From positions 9,507,030-9,571,029 of the forward strand of contig BSYO01000030.1 in the NCBI GenBank assembly GCA_033239525.1: a DNA stretch of 64,000 nt. Reading direction: 5' to 3'. The translations under genes were made by a program, and so were the position numbers. The notes beneath the pieces are model-generated. The model searched no databases. It had not been told where the DNA came from and saw nothing but the letters and a program-made list of their open reading frames with translations. Origin of the DNA: Nepenthes gracilis. Taxonomy: Eukaryota > Streptophyta > Magnoliopsida > Caryophyllales > Nepenthaceae. Below, piece by piece: positions 1 to 10,845 of this stretch (position 1 is its first letter; each line of letters begins with the position of its first letter).

Positions 1-796
1 TTGGTGTACATGCAAGGAGAAATTTGCAATTTGACTAAAATGCAGATCAAAAATCATGATCTATATAGAAGCTCTCCCTTTAGATTCTTTTTCTATATTC
101 TTGAGATTCACAGTCAAATGTGATTTTGACCCCAAAAATCAAAGAGTGAACAGAATGGGAAGATAACTTTCTGCCTCGCCATTCTGTTAACAACACCTTA
201 CAACTTGCAACTTTCGTTGTGCCACCATAAACTTGGACACTTACAGGATTTGGACAAGGTTAACAACAATGAATGAAAAATAAGAAAATACAATGTGACA
301 CCACCATTAGAAATACACATGGAAATTTCAAGATATATGTGCATCTATTAGTATTGAATATCTTCAAAATTAGAACTCAAATCATTGTATCTTCATTTTA
401 ATCTACCGAAGACAGACAATCCCAATGCCCTAACAATGGAGACCTGCCATAGACCATATTTTGTCCCACATCCACGGCTGGATGGTTCACAAAACCAAAG
501 ATCCCGTGACATCTAATTGATTGGCCCGATAACTTTGTAATATTTCTTATATAGAGATCATACTTTGTATTATTTCTTATGGATCAACATTTGTTTTATC
601 TTTTGCCCTTTCATGACATCCATGTCCATATTGCAACCCTAGCAATCACTTTAAAATGCAATGGATTCCAAGAAATAAATAATTGTTGCCACAACAAGAT
701 AAAGTTAAAACCACAATGTTGCCGGGAGAAGTCACAGCTAATTGAGATCAGTTGTGTTCTTATATTTTATCAACCCAGAGCCACCCAAACCTTCAG
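1..796. other. AT-rich left flank, no gene seen
   Basis: I see no exon, repeat or RNA gene here. One reading frame at 579-851 on the plus strand has no recognisable motif and overlaps the TATA box that follows, so it is probably chance. Confidence 0.5.
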
Positions 797-811
797 CTCT
801 ATAAAAAGGCC
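797..811 (+). promoter_or_regulatory. Strong TATA-box promoter with no gene behind it
   Basis: CTCTATAAAAAGGCC is a near-ideal plant TATA box. It is followed after about 70-130 bases by a purine-rich stretch (about 880-935, AGAGAGGAG-type repeats) of the kind often seen in plant 5' leaders. No open reading frame or recognisable exon follows before the copia-like element near 1500. It could belong to a gene destroyed or split by that insertion, to a non-coding RNA, or to an old LTR. Only the sequence match is seen; activity is inferred. Confidence 0.4.
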
Positions 812-960
812 ACATCATATAGGAGGGCAATGGATCCTTCCTCATTACTAAAGACCATTAATATCACTGTTTCTAACTGATAGAGAGGGGTAGAAACAAG
901 AAAGAGAGGAGATTAAGAGAGAGAGGAGGAAGGAAATTACGATACTCCATTGTATTTAAT

Positions 961-1500
961 TTCTCGAGCATTCATCCATGTTTTAAATAATAAAAGTAGG
1001 GTGTTTATATAGAGAACTCAAATCCTAAACTAAATTGAAAAGAAATAAAATTTACTAATTAAATATAACTTAAGTTCCTAAAATAAAAAAAAAAAGTTCT
1101 CAAATAAATCAAATAAAACCGCAACATAATAAAAGTAAATAAAATCGTAATCTTTTAAATAAAATAAAATCAAAAGGAATCAAAATAAATATATTCTAAT
1201 TTGGTATATTTAGGATATCCGCATCAGACTGCTACTGCTCAAATAATTATAGACTCCTCAATCTTACTAAGGGTGCAATGATTTCTTACTCCCCAACCTA
1301 CCTAACAACACCCTACCTGCTTCAGCATCCTCACCTGAAGTACAGCTATTTGTTGGCAATGTTGTTTCCCAAATACCAAACTTATGACTATCACTCCATC
1401 TCTTAGAAATTTCTTTACATTTAGGAGGTTTGCACTGTCACAGAGAACAAATTAATCCACTTCAAACCAGCTATTTTAGTCCATGTGTTTCATCATGTCC
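961..1500. other. AT-rich sequence, nothing recognised
   Basis: This is A/T-rich sequence with poly-A runs between the orphan TATA box and the first LTR-like repeat. Its last hundred bases share short stretches with the sequence before the second LTR-like repeat (GGAGGTTTG near 1424 and 3620), so part of it may belong to the element. Confidence 0.4.
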
Positions 1501-2072
1501 CCTACTAGAATAATAATCATTAATGTGATACAATTAATTACATTAGGGAATGTGCTGATAAATCCACGATTTATTTATCATATGTGTTAGAGACAGAGTA
1601 TTATTTTAAAAGAGAGGAATGGGGCCGCCTGCTGCGTGCTCGATAAGAGCTCGAGCGGTGAATTTACGCGATTTTTGGCTCCTCTATAAATATTGCTTAT
1701 TAAAACCCTTTCTCGATTATTTTGAGCCTCCATTCATCCATGTTTCTTTTTAAATAACTCTACAACAGTAGGTTTTCTCACTCATCTTCTTTAGCCATTA
1801 AAACTTTGTTGGCACGAGAGGAAGAGTGGCTTCAAGACGGAAGGTGTCCGGTTCGTTGTGCTGGCAAATCCAAGGAGTTCCTTGGTAGGGATCACGTGTC
1901 GGGAGAGTCGGCTAGGTTAGCGGAGTTACCATACGGTACCACGTGGGGCCGTAAGTCGATTTTCATAGTGCATTGCTTCCCCGGCCCTAGTGTTTTCGAT
2001 AGAGAACTTCGAACCAAAAATCGGATCTTTTTACTATTGTTTATGCTTGGCTTAAATTGCTTGAGGTAATAA
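1501..2072 (+). repeat. 5' LTR-like repeat of the copia-like element
   Basis: This repeat shares several long blocks with 3662-4069: the start (AATGTGATACAATTAATT), the middle (TTTAGCCATTAAAACTTTG, then AAATCCAAGGAGTTCCTTGG) and the end (AAAATCGGATCTTTTTAC). It contains a TATA box at about 1684 (CTCTATAAATATTG), consistent with an LTR promoter. It is longer than the other copy, which lacks the GC-rich segment around 1620-1670 and part of 1890-1970. Confidence 0.55.
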
Positions 2073-2759
2073 AATTTATCCCTTTACGTGTATCGGATAT
2101 TTAATTTAATTAATTTAATTAAATATAACATCCACCCCGATCTAGATGTATACTAGTGGTCCTCCCCTTTGATGGGAGTAAAATAAAAGCCTTCCTAAAA
2201 AAGCGTGTTCTCAGAATCCAAATCAAACCTAAAGCCCTATCTTCATGGTCCAAAGAGGAACATAATATTTTCATAGGTATCTCCGATGAGTTCAAAAATC
2301 TCTATGTGAAACATCAAAAGAAATAAATTAATGAAGGCACAAAATTAGTGTCAAAAATTCAAAATTACAAATGCTCACCACGAGATTTGAAGAAATAAAA
2401 ATGAAAGATGATGAGAATCAAAATGATATATTGTAAAATCCACGTTTAATTTAGGAGAACGAATCTAGAAAATAGGATTGTTACCTAAAGTGACAAATTA
2501 ATGAAGAAAGCAAAGATTTAGATAATTTAAAAATTGAAGAAAGGGTCCCTACAAACATATGAGCTACATTGCCTCGGTCAAGGCAAAATAAATCTCTTGC
2601 TTTAAAATCAAGTAGGGAAGGTATGATTTAGGAATCATCCGATTTTTCATTATTTGTTAAGAATTTTAAAAATTCTTAAAGAAAAAGAAAATCGGAAAAA
2701 CTAGATGTGGACTCAAATAAATTAGTGTAGGACTCAAAATCAATCAATTACTAAAGGTT

Positions 2760-3273
2760 TTGCAATCTGAATGCCCAAACTTTAAACGCCAACAAGGTCA
2801 AGCCTTTAAAGCTAATGTGACCCTCCCGAAGAAGAAGAGGGTGAACCTCTCCCAAAATGGCCCTGTCAAATACATGGCCTTATGACCTCCGTGTGTGAAA
2901 ATTCAAGTAGATAATATCCAAATAAGCTGAATTTGATGGCCTTCAAGAACTTACGTAAAATTATTTAGGGAATGTTTGAAAGTTAAGAAACTAAATAGAA
3001 CCCTAAATAATAAGATCATTGATTTGGAGCAAGCAAGGTTGATTCTAAAAGCCAAGAAATCGAGAATTTGAAACTCTCATTCTCTAAACAAATCACGACC
3101 TTGGAACCGAGAAAAGATTTAAAACAATTCTCAAATGGGTCTACAAAATTAGATCATACACGGGGGTTGGGATATGTTGAGAATATGTTTGACGTGAAAC
3201 CTAAAACCAAAATTTACCTAATAAAAAACTTCATCAAAAACCAAGTCTTCTATCAATATAAATCAAAGATTTA
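2760..3273 (+). pseudogene. copia-like gag remnant
   Basis: The frame starting near 2760 reads LQSECPNFKRQQGQAF, which resembles the end of a gag CCHC knuckle and the linker that follows it in plant copia elements. Farther on, 3068-3273 reads a peptide with LNxxxxxxKLDHTRGLGYV character, matching the usual KLDxxLxxGRxxxDKRGLGY block. Frames change between these pieces and stops occur, so the gene is dead. The product would have been the capsid/nucleocapsid protein. Confidence 0.5.
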
Positions 3274-3661
3274 AGGACCGTTCCGTTCCTAAATTTGTTC
3301 CTATTCTTGAATGCTACATATAAATCTTTAAACATTTAATCAACTTATTGATCACATTTCAGAAGTTGAATGAACAAGTTAAAATGTTGAATCAAAAAGT
3401 AGCATTGTAGGGAGACACGTTTGGGTTAAGAGTGAGCTCAATTACCCCTTGGCCATTCGTGACAAAGGGAGACTTGATTCTTTTGATAGGGGAGCTTAGG
3501 GTTGTTTTTCTATTTTTGGGGAGTTTTTGTTCTTTGCATATTGTTTCAAGTTATTATCACAGAGTAACAATTTTCTTTAGGGGAGTATCCACTTTCAAAC
3601 ATTCTTTTGTATCACTAGGAGGTTTGTTCTATTCGTGGTGTCCCAACCGTGATTCATTTAT

Positions 3662-4069
3662 TCTACTAAAAGAATAATAAATTAATGTGATACAATTAAT
3701 TTCAAACATGTGCTTTATTTTGAAACCCTAAGGACGGATTTATTTTCAGCCTCCATTTGAGAAGAAAGCCGATGCTTCAAGATTATTGTTTCTTCTCTAG
3801 AAAAACTAATCATCTAAATAGTTTCTCACTCATTTCTTTAGCCATTAAAACTTTGTGATAAATCCGTTTCGTGATTCGAGAGGGAAGAGTGCTTCAAGAC
3901 CGGAAGGTGTCGGCCGTTCGCTGTGGGCAAATCCAAGGAGTTCCTTGGTAGGGATTTTCATAGTGCATTTATCATATGGGTATCGAGTTTTCACTTCGTC
4001 ACCAAAAATCGGATCTTTTTACTATTGTTTATGCTTGGCTTAATCTCTATTGCTTGTTCAATAAAAATG
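3662..4069 (+). repeat. 3' LTR-like repeat of the copia-like element
   Basis: This is a direct copy, shortened by deletions, of 1501-2072. Both copies share the segment from TTTAGCCATTAAAACTTTG through the GGAGTTCCTTGGTAGGGAT block to TTTATGCTTGGCTTAA. The two short reading frames within it (3855-4043 and 3923-4132) are LTR sequence and not genes. Confidence 0.5.
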
Positions 4070-4302
4070 GTGAAACACGTGAGCACCGAAACGTGCTTTT
4101 TCAATATGTTTCTCAATAAAAAAAAACTTTGAAAAAACAATCCAGTGTCCTATTTGGCAACCAAAGCTGAATGTTTGAATTTCTTCTTGAATCTCATCTC
4201 CCTTTTGTAGGTAGAGAATCTTTATGATTCCAAAGTAGGCTGTGGATATCTTTTAAACAACTGTACTCACAGCATTTCCTGGCATAGTGGCACCAATTAA
4301 AC

Positions 4303-4672
4303 CTGTTTAGAGCTCAGATCAACTGCATTTGTTTGACAATCCTCATATTGAAATAGACGACTGATTAACAGAAAAATAGGAACAGTATTCAAAGCAGCTT
4401 GAAGTGCCGATTCATGCCTGGAAGTTTTAACCAAAGGTAAAAAAAAAAGAACTAAAAAAATAAGAATATTTTTACTCAGGTATCGATTCATTGCTAGCAG
4501 CCCCATTAAAAATTAAGCAAAATAATTATCAGCTAAAATTATTACAAATGGTCTCTTGATACTTCATATCAAGTAAAGGAAGAATTGTAACAGCCCCAGT
4601 AATGAATGTTAAAGCAGAGGGGTATATATACGCAAGATTTATGCCTGCAATGTAACCCAAGAGACTTGACAT
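4303..4672 (-). CDS. Two candidate exons of an unidentified membrane protein
   Basis: On the minus strand an ORF from 4672 down to 4529 reads MSSLLGYIAGINLAYIYPSA and continues with a hydrophobic stretch ending near LPLLDMKYQE, which could be two membrane helices. Downstream, 4417-4303 sits between a good acceptor (TTCCAG) and a donor (CAGGTTTAA) and reads HESALQAALNTVPIFLLISR and then FQYEDCQTNAVDLSSKQ. The second piece is also amphipathic to hydrophobic. The composition looks protein-coding, but I do not recognise the family, and the frames of the two pieces do not join with a simple GT-AG intron. They lie 3' of the AAE14 exons on the same strand and do not match the next part of that protein. 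They could be a separate gene, a relic, or chance. Confidence 0.3.
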
Positions 4673-5042
4673 TACACTTTTGGAAAAAAGGTAGCTAACC
4701 CATCAGCCTACTAGAATTAGTCCCATAGCGAGAGAAGACAAAGCATAAAAGTAGTATTAAACTCAAAATTAATCTATGCTTGTGAACCCATATGTCTTCA
4801 AGTGTCAAAAGAACATATAAAATCTATATCCATAACATCAGTTCCTTGATCAGTATTTCAGATCCTAAAACTACCTACAAAGATGCTGTTTTCTCCACCA
4901 CTTCAAGGTAAAGGACTAGAGTCCAACCTTTTCAAGGGCAAGCTAGCTTTTATCATCATTAAAAAGATATATACGCTATAAAGAGCATTCAATGAGACTA
5001 TATCCTAAAATGTTAGTTAGAAGGCTTCAGTTTTTTACATAC

Positions 5043-6459
5043 CCAGCGATAATTAAGAGGAGCCAATATTCCTCCAATAAATGCAACAGCAAGTAGCCAC
5101 TCCAAATACCAATCACTAGGAGAAACAATGAAAATTTCCATAAGCATAGAAAACAGAAATGGATTTCAAAAACATGAACAGAAGTTGGGGGGTTGAACTC
5201 TTTTGTCATGAAGCACAAACACAGGAAAAGAGTTCTCTTAAAAAAGTATGGATAATGATATTCAAGAACTAAGACACTTCAACTGCATCCGTTGCCAACA
5301 TAAATTGGCTAAAGATCTATATCCAGTTTAACTACTGATTGCAAGTGCATTTTTCTTACCTCAGTAGTTAATTTTGCAGTCCACTCAACGTTGTTATACT
5401 TCTAGGTACATCATGTCATTCATCCACAGAAGTTCATTTATCTTGAATCCTTCTCAATACTCGATCATCATCTCTCTTGATATTCACTTTGCCAGGGCCT
5501 TAAGTGAATCCTACAACAAAAATGTAAGCTCTATATGCTTTCCGATTTCGTATGTGCCCGTCCTTACAATATTCAGCTCTCTTATCAATCTGATCAAGTT
5601 TGATCTCAGTCAACGAAAAAAAAATGAAGAGGACAACTTTGACTTTGAGGCTAATTTGAACCAGAAAAAATCAAGATGAAATTATAGCCCTTTGGTCACA
5701 GCTCACAACCTTGGGAATACAGTCATCTTCCAAACTCACTATCCATCCTCTTGATTCCTAGCCAGAGTACAATTTTACGTTCATTTTTCTATGAATTGAA
5801 TTACTAATAAATTTTCAAATCACTCAATTTAGGCTTCTATATAGAATATTTGCTCCTTACCACACTCCCACCTATGCAAGTATTGAAGTTCTATTATTTC
5901 CTCATTTTTCACTTCAATATCATAATTATTTAACATGTATCCCACTTCACTTTTATTCCTAAATGGTAAGCTCTAGTTTATCGTCTAGAAATGTGACAGA
6001 ATAGCTGTCACCTCATTCATTGCTGGTTTAGGTCTCCGGATTAATGCGAATTCGACTTTCATACTTTATATGCTCTTTGAGATGATTTACGTTGTCTTTG
6101 AAGTCTACAAAGATCACATATTTTACAATAATTCAATTAGCAATAAACGAACTGAGGCTTACTTCTTGCCTCTTCATAATCTGTGGAAAACTAACGTCAC
6201 AAATCAATAGAGTATAATTAATGTAATCACAAGAAATAGAAGCATTCTAATTACAAAACCTGTTGTAAGCTGAAATGGCAACAACGTCACCAGGCCGAAG
6301 GCGGAGTTCAGATAACCCACAAGCCAAGGCCAACACGTCTTCCACGAACTCCTTTCCGGTCTTGGTCCGGTCACCGCAGATAGTAACCGTCAAATTGCGC
6401 TTGAGAGTCTTCAGTCGGGTCAAACAGTGGCATATGTGAGGTTTTGAGTAATTAGCCAT
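5043..6459 (-). CDS. AAE14: AAE14-like 2-succinylbenzoate-CoA ligase, first two exons
   Basis: Exon 1 (6459-6260) encodes MANYSKPHICHCLTRLKTLK and continues through VAISAYN. Exon 2 (5115-5043) encodes DWYLEWLLAVAFIGGILAPL and then NYRW. They join through a phase-2 GT-AG intron (donor AACAG|GTTTTG, acceptor CTCCTAG), giving AYNSDWYLEW, and exon 2 ends in TGG|GTATGT with the frame closed. This is the N-terminal part of the ANL adenylate-forming fold and matches the start of plant AAE14/MenE. That enzyme activates o-succinylbenzoate to its CoA ester in phylloquinone (vitamin K1) synthesis, in plastids and peroxisomes. An in-frame ATG lies 16 codons upstream (6507); 6459 was preferred because family members begin MANxSxPHIC. 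The AMP-binding motif and the rest of the protein, about five sixths, are not found in the 5 kb downstream, so the gene is either split by a very long intron running off the window or truncated. Confidence 0.72.
5116..6259 (-). other. Intron 1 of the AAE14-like gene
   Basis: This 1144-base AT-rich intron lies between the two AAE14-like exons. A plus-strand reading frame at 5374-5679 inside it has no recognisable domain and is treated as chance. Nothing else stands out. Confidence 0.55.
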
Positions 6460-7380
6460 ATTCTTGAGGTAACCTGAGAAGTGATGATTAGAAAGTGTTG
6501 ATGGCATGCATGATGTTCATTTTACCCATGTAAGAATGCTGCGAAGTTTCTGGAAACTTGGTCCAAATTCATGAAGTGGAATCTTTGTTACCAAATATAA
6601 TTATATATACGTATAAAAATATGTGTGTTCAAGCTGCTGCACATCCCTCCATCTCTGTCTCCCTTCTTCTGTTCTCGCAAGCTTTCAAGAACCTCATCCA
6701 CTTCCCTGTGCTCCCTTATCCACCATTTCTCTGGTCAGCCCTCCTTGTCCGGATTCCTAGCAATCAGGATATTGAAAACGATTTTTCTTTTTTTTTTATA
6801 TAAAATCCGACGGAAAATCGCAAAGAAAATCAAGAAATTATTCGTTGGTTTAACACGATTGGTCCATTCTAGTTTTGAAAGCTAACACGACGGAGTGAGA
6901 GGGAGTACACAGAAGAGAGAGAAAGAGACGGCCGTTAGATTCGGACGATGATAAAAGCGTTTTTATCGATTAAATTTCCCATTTATGCTGTCGCTTAAAT
7001 AGAAAAAAATTAAACATTTTCTATTAGAAATTGTTAGGGCATTAAATTTTCATATAAATATCTTTAAAAACTATAGGTTTGATACAGTCGTATTTGATTT
7101 GTTTATTGATTATATATACTTTTTAAAATAAAAATTTATTATAGTTATTTATATTATTTATTATTATTTAATTGGTTTAATATTTATATATAATTCTGTA
7201 AATTGAATAAAAAAATTTGAGTTAATAAGTTGATGAATTAGGGTAATTCAATCATATGAGTGTAATAAAATTTTTAAATTTACCATTTAATTAAAGAGTT
7301 TAGGTCAATATAATATATTAGACATCCATGAGGTACCTTCATCATATTAATTATTAATATTATTTAAATTTATTAATTAG
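6460..7380. other. Upstream region of the AAE14-like gene
   Basis: This region contains the putative 5' leader and promoter for the minus-strand gene. A TATA-like run (TTATATAAAA on either strand, about 6795-6805) lies roughly 340 bases before the chosen start codon. The farther part, 6960-7380, is very AT-rich and shows nothing recognisable up to the gypsy LTR. Plus-strand frames at 6558-6885 overlap the leader and look like shadows. Confidence 0.4.
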
Positions 7381-8181
7381 TGATGAGTACGACAGTTTAT
7401 GGGCAGACTTATGACCTATTTTACAGGAGAAAAAAAGGCTTAAATAGTGACGACCTAACAAAAGACCTTATAAGTCGAAGATCTAGAAGGCGCGGCAATT
7501 TGCTAAAGCAGTTTGACCCAAAACTGTCCGACAATAAATGAGCATTTATGAATAATCAATGAGTTATTACCGGCAATTACCACACAAACTTCAACGGTCA
7601 AAAACCGTGACAGCCCAACCGATAAACACAGATGGCGGTTATAAAAGTAACACCCATCATAATTACTAAAACACTAATTACATGTGACAGTTTTATAAGT
7701 AATTTTCTCTTATAACAGCAGGCAGAGCCGTAACATCCAATGACGGCTAAACTGACATCTCATACTATAAATACTCTTTTTTCCACAGGAAGGAGGGACC
7801 TGAATTAGAGAAAAATTCAGACAGATGAAAGCCACTCAAACATACAACTCATCTCTCTCAAAGCTACTCTCCAAGTGAATGCAACACTGCAAAGCTACTC
7901 ATTCATTTTAATGCACCCATCAGAGCCAAACTCTTCATCTAATACTCAATTCTCATATATTTGCATTTTTGCATTCATTCTCATCCTCCTATCTTTTTTT
8001 TAAATATAGAATAATTACTGATTTGAGCGTCAGAGGACATATTCAGAAACGAGTCTCATATTCCTCTAACCTTTTATTCGTTTGTTGTAGTGTGTAAGAT
8101 ACAAGTTTAAAATAATGAAAACCGTACCCGATCGGACTCCAGAATAAGGTGGCTCCCTAATCTGAATCAAAAGACGTATCA
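7381..8181 (+). repeat. 5' LTR of the gypsy element
   Basis: This 801-base LTR begins TGATGAGTACGACAG and ends ACGTATCA, immediately before the primer-site-like TTGATACTATCTGTGA. It aligns along its length with 16181-17005. A TATA box (ACTATAAATACTC, about 7764) lies in the middle, and the GATTTGAGCGTCAGA block typical of this group of gypsy LTRs is near 8020. Confidence 0.8.
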
Positions 8182-8205
8182 TTGATACTATCTGTGAAAA
8201 TCGAC
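8180..8205 (+). promoter_or_regulatory. Primer-binding-site region of the gypsy element
   Basis: The sequence just after the 5' LTR, TTGATACTATCTGTGAAAAT, corresponds to TTGGTGCCGTCTGTGGGAAC in the related element at 34.6 kb. In plant gypsy elements a TGGxxCC-type primer site is common at this position. This copy has lost several of those positions, in keeping with decay. Confidence 0.5.
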
Positions 8206-8238
8206 GAAAAGTCTAACCACACAACCGAAGAAAGCAAA

Positions 8239-9598
8239 TTGGTGAACACTAGGGCTCAAGTTAGTGTATCAGTAAGAGACACTGTCTCCTATGGCAATGA
8301 CCCGACCGTAGGTAATCATGGAAATGAGTGTCCAACCATAAACATGGAGAAACTTGTTGCCTAGGTGGACAAAATATTGAAACTGCTCATGACCATATGT
8401 ACCCGTCTGAAGGGACAACCATTGGAGACCCCTTCCTTCAATTCTTAGATCTCGGCATCCAAAAGGAGAAGTTAGAGGAAGAGAATGTCTGCCAAAGAGA
8501 AGACCCAGCGGTCAAATGACCTCAAAGCCTAAGAGGCCACGAGCGATAGGGCCCATATGCGGCTGAAAGGCCAACTAAGTCTCGAAGCATGGGATGAAAG
8601 CCCATAGTAGCAGAACCCGCACTACTCTCGAAACAGTCAGAGGCCCTCAGCCCAGGAAGAGGCTTTATGCAACGCCCTGCCCAGGAGGACCCGTCATCGA
8701 CCAAACCAGCACGTCTTTCCAAACCACTCAGAGTTGAGGAACTTTTTCAATACTAAGAGAATTGTATCCTCCTCCTAAGTGGAGGAGAGAATTTGAAAGA
8801 TTGAGTAGCAACTATTTAGAGAAAGCACGAATAGACAATTGATTGACGTGGACAGGTCACCGTTTACAAGAGAGATCCAGATGCAGCAACTCCGTCACAA
8901 ATTCAAGATGTTGACCCTAAAACCTTACGATGAAAATTCTAATCCGATTAACCAATTGGATCACTTCTACACTTTGTTAAGATTCCAGGGCCTTAGTGAC
9001 GTGACCATATATCTATACTCTCCACTTACTCTTAAGGGGGACGCTTAAATTTAGTTGTATTGGATGTAGTTAAATTCAATCAGAATATTCCAAGAGCTAG
9101 TCGATAACTTCCTGTCGCAATTCACCTCCTGTCAAAAGAAGAAGAAGTAGCCTTGGCACCTTATTCGCATCCAACAAGAGCCAAATGAAAATTTGAAGTG
9201 CTTCTAACCCAATTCAACGTAGGGGCCCGAAAGATATTCAAGCTAACTAACAAGGTAAAGTTGAACTCCTTTATAGCGACCATGAAGTTAGGTAGCTTTT
9301 TCAAACACTTAGTCCAATATGAACTTAAGACCCTCTTTGAGATAGAGATCATCGCCTATGCATATATCGCCGCTGAGGAGGCCAATGAAGTGAAATGGTC
9401 AAGGCATACAGATTACCATCCGGGATCGATGAGCGGAAGAAGAGAAACGATGACAGCTTTAACACTCAAGATCTCAAGAAACATCCGAGAATAGAGCCGG
9501 GTGTCCAAAGAGAGTTCAAACCGTTGAACTTGACTTCATTCAACGACACCCAGACAAACATCCTCATGCAAATCCGGAATGAGAAGTTTTTTAAATGA
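8239..9598 (+). pseudogene. Ty3/gypsy gag remnant
   Basis: The frame opens at 8239 with LVNTRAQ, where the related copy at 34580 has MVNTRVQ, so the start codon is TTG here. The capsid region is clear at 8839-9048 (SPFTREIQMQQLRHKFKM, then LKPYDENSNPINQLDHFYTL and FQGLSDVTIYLYSPLTLKG), the plant Retrotrans_gag signature. Later pieces at 9198-9598, in other frames, include GSFFKHLVQYELKTLFEIE, AYAYIAAEEANEVK and FKPLNLTSFNDTQTNILMQI. These match peptides in the second element (EYKPVNLTPLNDTRA). Several frameshifts and stops make it non-functional. Confidence 0.75.
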
Positions 9599-10019
9599 CT
9601 AAAATAATCCAAGAACCTAAAAGAAGGATATCAATCGAAATATTGCTTCTATCATTAATCTTTGGGTTACGACACTGAAAATTATCGGATTCTCCGGAAA
9701 GAGATTGGGGACCTCGTTTGGAAAAGGTACCTCAACAAATCCTAGAGAAACCCGAGACAAGCCTCACAACCGGGTCATGGTAGGGGTGATCAAAATAGTG
9801 TCCATGCGACCACTAAGGAATAGCGCTCCAAACCACTCGGAGAAAGCCTTCAATCGGAAAACATAGACAATGCCAAGCACATAAAAAAGGCAATAGGCTA
9901 GTATACCACCATGGACGAGTGATTGAATTGATGAGAGTATTCCATCCCTCACATGCGGTATTTTATGCCAGAAAAGGCTGATTTCGCACTGATCAAAGCA
10001 CATCTCGAGGTTTGTAGGA

Positions 10020-10845
10020 CACCCATAGGAGGCCACTCCATTGGCATGAATAACCAAATGAAACGCTACAGAGTTCGTTCGACAGAATATCATATGCAAA
10101 TTTGGGATTCTTGAGGTCATAATGATTGATAACGAAACTCAATTCACTAATAAAAGATTTACCAAGTATTGCACGAATTTAGAAATTTAGCTGGTTCACA
10201 CTTTCATTACCTATCCAAAAGCAAATGGATAAGTAGAAGTAACAAATTGAACCCTACTACACTGGTTGAAAACAAAGTTAGAAGATATTGGGGGCTCACG
10301 AGCGAATGAACTATACTCTATGCTATGTGTTAGAATCTAACTCAAGCCATATAATTTTACATAATTTTTCTTACATCATTGATTGTGACCCTATATGATG
10401 ACACTAAGATAACCAATACGAGAAACACCATTCAATTTATACTACGGGATTAAAGTGATCCTCGATAGAGATTGGTCTGCCAAACCTTTTAGTCAAAAAT
10501 TTTAACCCTCAAAGTAATTCCCAACAATTTAGAGAGTATCTCAACTTACTTGAAGAAACCCAAGATGTAGTAAGGCTGCGCACGACGGCTTATCTATAAC
10601 GGATTGCTCGATATTACAACAAAAAAGTGAAAGCACACCATTTTAAAATAGGGAACCTAGTTCAAGAAAGCATAGAAGTAATAGGTAAAACCACCGACAG
10701 GAATAAACTATCCCCTAATTGAAAAGAATCATTCCTAATCTCAACGATTTTTCAAAATAGTCTGTATAAGCTATGCATCCATAACAAAAAATTGGTCCTA
10801 AGGGAATATAACGTCATCCACCTCAAAGAATACCATTAGTAGCCC
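10020..10845 (+). pseudogene. Ty3/gypsy integrase remnant
   Basis: The plus strand reads FVRQNIICKFGILEVIMIDN and then QFTNKRFTKYCTNLEI, the integrase catalytic-core segment around the second aspartate (IDN here for the usual TDN). It is followed by PKANGXVEVTNRTLLHWLK, the block with the catalytic glutamate, and then by the C-terminal region (RRIARYYNKKVKAHHFKIGN) ending in VLREYNVIHLKEYH and a stop. Multiple internal stops are present. Gag ends only about 400 bases upstream, so roughly 2.5 kb of pol is absent. A minus-strand frame at 9764-10120 is the shadow of this region. Confidence 0.75.

Larger units (their letters stand above)
1501..4069 (+). mobile_element. Degenerate copia-like LTR element, gag only
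   Basis: Two direct repeats (1501-2072 and 3662-4069) flank about 1.6 kb of decayed sequence. Part of that sequence translates in the plus direction to peptides like the gag zinc-knuckle and downstream linker of plant Ty1/copia elements, for example LQSECPNFKRQQGQAF and KLDHTRGLGYVENMF. No integrase, reverse transcriptase or RNase H is visible, so this is a deleted or non-autonomous copy. The repeats differ by many substitutions and by long indels, so the insertion is old. No target-site duplication was identified. Assignment to copia rests on gag resemblance only. Confidence 0.55.

Noticed and set aside
5374..5679. 101-codon plus-strand frame
   Set aside because: It lies within the AAE14-like intron on the opposite strand, has no recognisable motif, and its tail is poly-K/N from A-rich sequence.
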